Part shown: one piece after another, positions 58,277-64,000 of the stretch
How the letters are laid out: every line of letters starts with the position of its first letter
How positions within the stretch are numbered: the stretch's first letter is position 1
DNA from: Arthrinium phaeospermum
Lineage: Eukaryota > Ascomycota > Sordariomycetes > Amphisphaeriales > Apiosporaceae
Length of the DNA stretch: 64,000 nucleotides
NCBI GenBank assembly: GCA_006503535.1
Contig: QYRS01000004.1
Location: forward strand, 2,170,001 to 2,234,000
Direction of reading: 5' to 3'
The notes under the pieces: model-generated
The model's input: the letters and a program-made list of their open reading frames with translations, nothing else
What the model was told of the DNA's origin: nothing
Database searches by the model: none
Translations under genes and position numbers: made by a program

Positions 58277-58793
58277 TTATGCGCCACCGACGAGGATGTT
58301 GTTGACGGGTATGTGAACTAAATTTCAGCACGTCAGCATGCCATTGTGTAAGTTATGCAATGCATTATTGGGCGTCGTTGAAACCGAAGTATAGCATCGC
58401 GGTTGGCGAACTCTCGACAGGTATCGGGCTGTTTCAAGGGTGCGACTTACTCAGCTTCACGACGTAGCCAACAGCGCCCACTATAAGGGAAAGGAGCAGT
58501 TAGTAAACCATGGTTCGCTTGGACATGTGCCTTTGGATTGTCCGGGGGTGGACTTACTGATCAAGAAACCCACACCAACAGCCTGGCAGATGCGCACGAA
58601 CTCCTTTTGATCGGGCTTCTGGCAGCGGTTCATGAATTGGGTGCCCTCCTTGACGAACTCGCGCGGGACCTATGATCGCTTGTTAGTTCCAGTGCACTCA
58701 GTGCGGCGCATCTCTCGCGGCTTTCGCAACAGCAGCAGAGAGGAGGGGGTAGTGTGTCCTTACGTCGAGGAATTCTTGTACTTGGTCAGACAT
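58277..58793 (-). CDS. SSS1: Sec61 gamma/SSS1 translocon subunit
   Basis: Four exons (58764-58793, 58558-58669, 58451-58480, 58277-58317) join in frame for 70 residues. MSDQVQEFLDVPREFVKEG forms the amphipathic cytosolic helix, followed by QFMNRCQKPDQKEFVRICQA. The single tail-anchored span is VGVGFLIMGAVGYVVKLIHI and the chain ends PVNNILVGGA, nearly invariant in fungi. With Sec61 alpha and beta it forms the ER protein-conducting channel. It is split into very small exons (30, 112, 30 and 41 bases) and is therefore missed by any search for long open frames. Confidence 0.95.
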
Positions 58794-60827
58794 ATTGGAG
58801 ATGTGTGTATGTGGTCTGTCGCGCGGAACGGAAATGGAGAAGAGGCGGAGGGGAGAGAGATGTGAAAGGAGCGTTGATGGTGTGTTACGTGGGAATAATT
58901 AAGTGGTGATGTATGTCGCGTGGTGGTAAATGGTCGAGCAAGCTGCCTCTCCGATAAGTTTTAATGGGGATTTGTTCGATGCGGCCAGATTGCCTCCTTC
59001 CCTTAATTGCTGCTGCTGGCTGTTACCCTGGGCTGGGCGGGCGGCTGTAGGTTCAATGTTAGGTACACTAACCGTCCGCTTCCACCAGCCGCGGCCAGCT
59101 CAAGCCTTATCGATTGATTAACCCACACCACCCCATACAGGCGGGTGGCCCTCTGTCCTCTGTTTGGTTGGCCCGAACAGGTAGCGGCGCGGATGGGGGA
59201 GCAGCTTGGCAATAAAGTGTCAACGGCATAATCGCATAACACCCTACATAGTCGTAGGTATTCGCCCGCGGTCGCGCATTAGTAGTACTGTGGCAAAAGA
59301 GTCATTCCTATTGACCTGACCCAAGGGGCAACAGAACTTAGGTAGTTATGTACATGATTCGTATCTGTCTTGTTCAGCCAATACATTAGGTAGGTACGCA
59401 ATTGAATATATAAAGTTGTTGTGATACTGTGTGATACACCAAGTTGTTCGATGAATAGCCGACAGGTTGGGTTCTTCCGGATATGGGCATTGTACAGTAA
59501 TCCATCACCTAGAGGGCAGGCTTCTGGGTATCTGGGTATCTCAATAGGCGCACCTGATAGACAGGGATAATTGGCAGTGACCCAGCGTCGTACCTACCCG
59601 AACAGTGAGCGAGCCCCTTATGTGTGGGTCGGTTTTAGCATTTGGGGGTCTTTCCAATTCGATTGAGAGCCCAAGCTCGGCGCTCAAGCTTCAAGTACAT
59701 CCATGACCATAAGCCCGTCGTTGCCCGTCGTCCGACATCAGCTTTTGTAAGTAAAGCCTGACATCGGCTGCGACACCCAACCAACAACAACGACGCCATC
59801 TTCAGACGGACACGTCGCTTTCCTTTTCCCTTCGCCACACTCCTCCAACCGAAGGCGGACACCGCAGTCGACGGTTCAAAACATCGCACGTCTGCGCCTG
59901 CCATAGCTTCGCCAAGAACGACTGTCCTGCGCGGCGCATCTACTGAACTTCGTGCCTCTCTGTACTTCTAGCTATTTTCTACGTCTTCCAAGGTCTTTGT
60001 AAGTTCAAGGCTCCTCCGAGTATTGTGCCATTGCAGCGCTTCACTTCATTCCGTCGACTTGCTTCCTTGCACCTTTGACTAACAACACTCTGAAAAAGCA
60101 ACTCGAGATCGAACGACCAAGTCATTTCCAGCCGAATCTTTACTCGAAGGTCACTTCCCAACGCTTGAGGCTTTCGAACCCTCGAGATCCCGTGCTATTT
60201 TCATAAGAGGAAGGGGAAGAGAAACCAGCCCTATTCTGCACACTTTGTACCATACCATTGCCGCTGAAGCTACGCAACGAAGGAGTTGAAACTCCCAAAA
60301 GCCGAGCCGAGCGCGTTCTGGGCCACAAGATTGCAAGTACAGAGCTTCGTCTTGCCAGCATTCCATTTGTCGTCAGAAGCAGAGGAGACAACCTACTGGT
60401 GCTTGTCCGTTCAGAAGCTTGGAGTGTACGTATTGTGTTTCTACCTTCCTGGCGAATCTGTCTTTTTATTTTGTTTTTCTTGTACTCCTTGGAGATTTCA
60501 CTTTCCTTCTGGCCATTGTATTTGAGACTGATATAACGGAATGGGGGTAACAGGCCGTTCCTGTATTTACATCGAGAAATACAGTGCAATACTCACACTC
60601 TGAAGATCCAGCGTCTGTGATCATAACAAAGCAGCCATCCGAGGCACTTACCAAGTACTTACTTACTTTGTGGCCCCAAGTCTGGCAAATAAAAGGCCAG
60701 TGAGCTCCGCGTACAAAACGGGAAAGGAGCTTCGGTCAACGGGGTGCTTATTGATTATATTCGCACCTTCCGATTGTAACTGAATCACATCCATCTCACC
60801 TCACTTCACCTTTGAACGACATTCAAA
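58794..60827. other. 2 kb region holding the Sec61 gamma promoter and a probable spliced leader of the CPSF6-like gene
   Basis: The right half (about 59650-60827) is pyrimidine-rich. It contains a convincing intron signature at 59999-60098 (donor GTAAGT, TGACTAAC branch, acceptor GAAAAAG). Open frames near 59635-59904 and 60140-60589 on the - strand lack protein character. No other gene is seen. Confidence 0.45.
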
Positions 60828-61994
60828 ATGGCCGAGGAGGAGTTCGAGATCGATTTCTACGGAGATAGTTCCGCTGACCAGCAGCATGGTGGCCATGATT
60901 CATCCGCACAGGACACCAACGCCCAAGCCTACGAATCTAACGCTACGGTGACTGTGGCGAACGGTTCCAACACAGCACATGCCCAGAACAATGCCCAAGA
61001 CGATTACCACGGCGAGGGTGAAGCCCAAAACGGCATGGACACTTACGATGAGGCAGATGCCCAGACGCAGCATCACCAGGGCGTCAAGCGTAAGGAAGGC
61101 TCAGACGACCGACCTATTGATCCAGGTGCAACAAACGCCCTGTTGATCTCCGAACTTCAGTGGTGGACAACTGACGATGATATACGCGGCTTGGTCAAGA
61201 AGGCAGGCGTGGAAGCCGAGCTGAAAGACATCACGTTTAGTGAGCACAAGGTGAACGGCAAAAGTAAGGGCCAGGTGTATCTGGACTTTACGTCGCAGCA
61301 GGCAGCCACTGCTGGCAAGCATGAGTTTGATGAGTGGGAAGTTGCTCCTGGCAACCGAAAGCCGTCTGTCATCTATCATGGTCCCTCCAACCCGTTTAGG
61401 ACTTTGCCCAAGGATGCACCGACTCGTGGTCATAAGGATCAGGCAGGTGGTCGTGGAGGCTCGACCGCCGGTGGATACAACAACCACAACTCCAACAACA
61501 ATATGGGCGGAAACTTTGGTGGCGGCGGTGGCTTCCGTGGTCGCGGTGGCTTTAATGGCCCCCGGGGTGGCTACAATCGCAATTTCAACGGAGGCAATAT
61601 GGGCATGGGTTTTAACAACAACCACATGAACGGCGGTGGTTTCAGCAACGGAAACAACATGGGAGGCAACTTCAACTTCCGCGGAGGTGGCATGATGGGC
61701 GGTGGAATGCGTGGTGGCCCAGGCATGGGCCGTGGTGGCCGTGGCGGAATGAACAACGCCATGATGGGAATGGGCAACATGGGAGGCATGCCGATGGGCG
61801 GTATGCCCGGCGCTATGCCTGGGGGTATGCCCGGTGCTATGGGCGGAATGGGGATGATGGGTGGTGCCATGCAAGGCTTCCAAGGCATGCAGCCTCAGTT
61901 CAACCCCGGTTTCTTCGGCGCCAACCAGTCTGGAGGTGGAGGGAACGAATGGCAGCAGAACCCGCACGGTGCAAAGAGACCACGTGGGGAGTAG
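60828..61994 (+). CDS. CPSF6/CFIm68-type RRM protein with Gly/Met-rich tail
   Basis: One exon encodes 388 residues from an ATG in good context (CAAAATGGCC). Residues 1-100 are Gln/Asn/Asp-rich. The RRM (about 103-184) contains [20 protein letters not shown], whose WWTTD stretch is characteristic of the CPSF6/CPSF7 RRM, and [10 protein letters not shown] as RNP1. The region after it ([20 protein letters not shown]) leads to an RGG/FGG and Asn-rich part, then a Met-Gly-Pro repeat region (about 280-360, such as [20 protein letters not shown]). CPSF6 is the large subunit of mammalian cleavage factor I, which sets poly(A) site choice. The fungal counterpart role is inferred. The low-complexity tail suggests condensate formation. 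The reverse strand of the tail is also open, an effect of composition. Confidence 0.85.
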   Translation: MAEEEFEIDFYGDSSADQQHGGHDSSAQDTNAQAYESNATVTVANGSNTAHAQNNAQDDYHGEGEAQNGMDTYDEADAQTQHHQGVKRKEGSDDRPIDPGATNALLISELQWWTTDDDIRGLVKKAGVEAELKDITFSEHKVNGKSKGQVYLDFTSQQAATAGKHEFDEWEVAPGNRKPSVIYHGPSNPFRTLPKDAPTRGHKDQAGGRGGSTAGGYNNHNSNNNMGGNFGGGGGFRGRGGFNGPRGGYNRNFNGGNMGMGFNNNHMNGGGFSNGNNMGGNFNFRGGGMMGGGMRGGPGMGRGGRGGMNNAMMGMGNMGGMPMGGMPGAMPGGMPGAMGGMGMMGGAMQGFQGMQPQFNPGFFGANQSGGGGNEWQQNPHGAKRPRGE

Positions 61995-62541
61995 GATGCT
62001 CCAAATGGCCTCAGACCCAGCGTGGTGTTGCCGGCGCGTCCGAACCTACCCGACCGTCAACCCGACCGCCAGGCCGAGCCTCGTCCTGGCGGCCAGTCCC
62101 ATCGCTAGGGCGCTTTTCGCCTGGTTGGAGCATTTTCTAGAAATCCGGTCGGTCTCGTGATGGCTAAAACCCGGAGGAGTTATACAGCAGGAACGGCGTT
62201 TACAACAGGGTTTTTGCAAGTTCTGATTCATATAGACTAATCAGATTAATGGTTTCTACGTTTCTGTACTTTGACGTGATTATGTCGAATCTCGGTCTTG
62301 TTGAATATCATGGACTGATTAACTGATCTGCTAGCACCGTGGTGATGAGAATTGGGATAGCTAACAGTAAACAATCAGCGATAGAATTGTTGGCAGTGGG
62401 ATGATTAGATATGAATGGGACATATAGGATGTAAGGATAACTGGTATGTACCTTTATTCATGAATCGCTAATATGTAAGTATAACATCAGGACGGGCAGT
62501 TGACGATCACAGGATACTCCAGGGACCGCATGGCTGATCGT
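61995..62541. other. spacer between convergent CPSF6-like and SET genes
   Basis: Only 3' flanks are present. Nothing else is recognised. Confidence 0.5.
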
Positions 62542-64000
62542 TCAATGAGTTTTATTCATGCCTGTCTCGCCCTTTAACCTCTCGATGGTGATACGGACAA
62601 GCCTATCGACGTGCCGCCATCGTTTGCACAACAGCTCTCTCTGGGCCTTGGTGGACGACGGGCCCTCCCCCTCCCCCCCCTCCTCGTCACCGTCACCGTC
62701 ACCGTCCATCGCCGCGACCTTGGCCACCGTCTTCCCGATGGTCTGCGCCCGGTACTCTTCCAGTAGCTTAATAAACACCTGGTCTATCTCACTCTGCCGC
62801 GCGGCGTCCGCGTCCTCGCCCTCTTCGAGGAACCGCCGCCACTCCTCTTCCCGCCCCGCCGGCAGGCAGCACAGCGCCCGCAGCGCCACCTGGGTCCGGT
62901 AGCAGACGGTGCCCGCGTCCAGCACGTAGCCGCCCAGGAAGCCGACCTCGGACAGCTTGTCCTTGGCGCTGTCGCTCAGGCGCGGCAGCAGGACGTCGTC
63001 GAGGCCGACCTCGTCCCAGCAGTTCTCCTCCAACCAATCCTCGTCGTCGTCGTCGCTGCCGAGCACGAACCCGTACTCGACCAGCAGCAGGTCGCCCCCG
63101 TGCCGGCCGTAGCAGATGCGCACCTCGTCCCCCGCGGCGTAGCGCCGGTCGGCCCGCACCGTGAACGAGGCCGCGTCGAAGGCGACGTGGCACCAGCCCG
63201 TGCGCGAGCCGGCGTGGTTGAAGAGGTCCGCCACGGGCTGCAGCACCATGCGGTCCTCCTTGGCGCGGCGCCGCAGGCGGGGGCTCTCGTGGTAGAAGGT
63301 GCGCGTGTTGACGAGGAGCCAGGCGTGGATGAACCTTTGCTTCGTGCTTGCATCCGCATCTGCTACTTCCTCGGTCTTCTTGTCGGTATCGTCGTCATTG
63401 GCGTCAGATGACGAAGAAGGAGGAGACGAAGAAGAAGGGGAAGAAGGAGAGGAGGAAAGAAACAGCTTGGATGCGGCGGCCCAGTCCCGCTCCACCTTGG
63501 CACGCTGCCGCGCCAGCAAGGCGCGCGCCGGGCCGGGCAGCAGCTCCTGGAGTGCCGGGGGCCAGTGCAGCGGCATGCTGGCGAAGTCGGCGGGCGTGGG
63601 GCACACGGCGTTCCAGGCCGCGTACGTGTCGCTGGAGTCCAGAGCCAGGTCGGCGGCGAGCAGGCCGTGGACCGAGATGTCGCGGGGCAGACGGCGGGAC
63701 AGCGACTTGGGCACCGTCTCTATGCTGCGCAGGCATCTTGCCGGGACCTCGAGGAGGATCTCATCGGGCTTTCATATGATACGTGTCAGTACACTGTATA
63801 AATAGTAAACGAGACAGGGGTATCATCACCAGTAAGTATCATTCGATACCAGGTGAGACAGACATATGACAGGCCAGAGACGAAGACGGAACGAACACAA
63901 GTCTGGCAAATAATAACTCACTTGGATCGATCGGGTAGCTACTATACCCATTCCGCGACCTGGGAGGCGCTGGGGCGCTATGCCGTCCAGCTTGACGCCT
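62542..64000 (-). CDS. SET-domain non-histone protein methyltransferase, 5' end cut off
   Basis: Two exons are visible: 63922-64000 (continuing beyond the window) and 62542-63768, joined across a 153-base intron (donor GTGAGT, acceptor TATGAAAG), for at least 435 residues. The first exon ends in LPGRGMGIVATRSIQ, the S-adenosylmethionine-binding G-x-G opening of a SET domain, and the splice continues PDEILLEVPARC. Further on come QPVADLFNHAG (the NH motif) and GDEVRICYGRHGGDLLLVEYGFV (the catalytic Tyr region). A Rubis-subs-bind-like helical C-terminus follows. This matches the SETD3/SETD6/Rkm group that methylates lysines (or histidine) on proteins such as ribosomal proteins. A Ser/Pro/Asp/Thr-rich insert of about 40 residues interrupts the SET domain, and an Asp-Gly run from a hexamer repeat lies near the C-terminus. 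Confidence 0.87.
62685..62709. repeat. CCGTCA hexanucleotide repeat
   Basis: About four near-perfect copies encode the Gly-Asp repeat of the SET-domain protein on the - strand. Confidence 0.75.

Noticed and set aside
61101..61967. 288-codon open frame on the - strand
   Set aside because: It is antisense to the CPSF6-like RRM and Gly/Met-rich tail; His/Ala/Thr repeats arise from the complementary codons.

Overview
The window looks like ordinary gene-bearing DNA from a filamentous ascomycete (Pezizomycotina, probably Sordariomycetes). The reasons are intron size (mostly 50-160 bases, with GTAAGT/GTATGT/GTACGT donors and CTAAC or CTGAC branch sites), gene families confined to or typical of these fungi (AIM11, DUF7704, RAX1-type RGS protein, Cys31/Cys61 peroxiredoxin, QDE-1/SAD-1 class RNA-dependent RNA polymerase), and the absence of operons. 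The genus cannot be fixed from the sequence alone. I rebuilt 24 protein genes by splicing. In the multi-exon models every join keeps the reading frame, and for most genes the joined protein matches a recognisable family. I see no transposon, rRNA gene, convincing tRNA gene or secondary-metabolite cluster.

Layout. 1-7.7 kb: 5'-truncated NOP6-like RRM protein (+), Rac1 GTPase (-), a 3.6 kb gene-free stretch, and CENP-T (+). 7.8-12.6 kb: SURF1/SHY1 (-), a gene-free stretch, and a 2-oxoglutarate/Fe(II) dioxygenase (-). 13.8-18.3 kb: an unknown protein (+), AIM11 (+), and an unknown acidic protein (+). 19.3-28.4 kb: pantothenate kinase (-), RAX1-like RGS membrane protein (-), SnoaL-like protein (-), and peroxiredoxin (-). 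29.6-34 kb: ribosomal protein eL24 (-), tRNA adenosine deaminase Tad1 (+), and NAC beta subunit (-). 34.3-41.5 kb: a 1353-residue RNA-dependent RNA polymerase (-) and mitochondrial D-lactate dehydrogenase (-). 41.5-46.3 kb: the longest gene-free stretch. 46.3-50.1 kb: ribosomal protein eS4 (-) and a two-Myb telobox protein (-). 51.5-58.8 kb: DUF7704 protein (+), a large glycosylated membrane protein (-), a DCAF11/LEC14B-type WD40 protein (+), and Sec61 gamma (-). 60.8-64 kb: a CPSF6-type RRM protein (+) and a 5'-truncated SET-domain protein methyltransferase (-).

How the genes fit together. Most are unlinked housekeeping functions: translation (eL24, eS4, NAC beta, Sec61 gamma, Tad1, NOP6), mitochondria (SHY1, DLD1, AIM11), coenzyme A synthesis, polarity (Rac1, RAX1), chromosome segregation (CENP-T), and RNA silencing (RdRP). 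Possible regulatory links are a pair of ACGCGT boxes upstream of CENP-T and TAGGGT elements about 180 bases upstream of the start codons of both ribosomal protein genes. A gene for a telobox-type Myb protein that could read TAGGGT lies next to eS4. I found no clearly new multi-gene system. The best leads are these regulatory patterns, the CENP-T N-terminus, the two unrecognised genes, a possible in-frame intron, and the spliced leader of the CPSF6-like gene.
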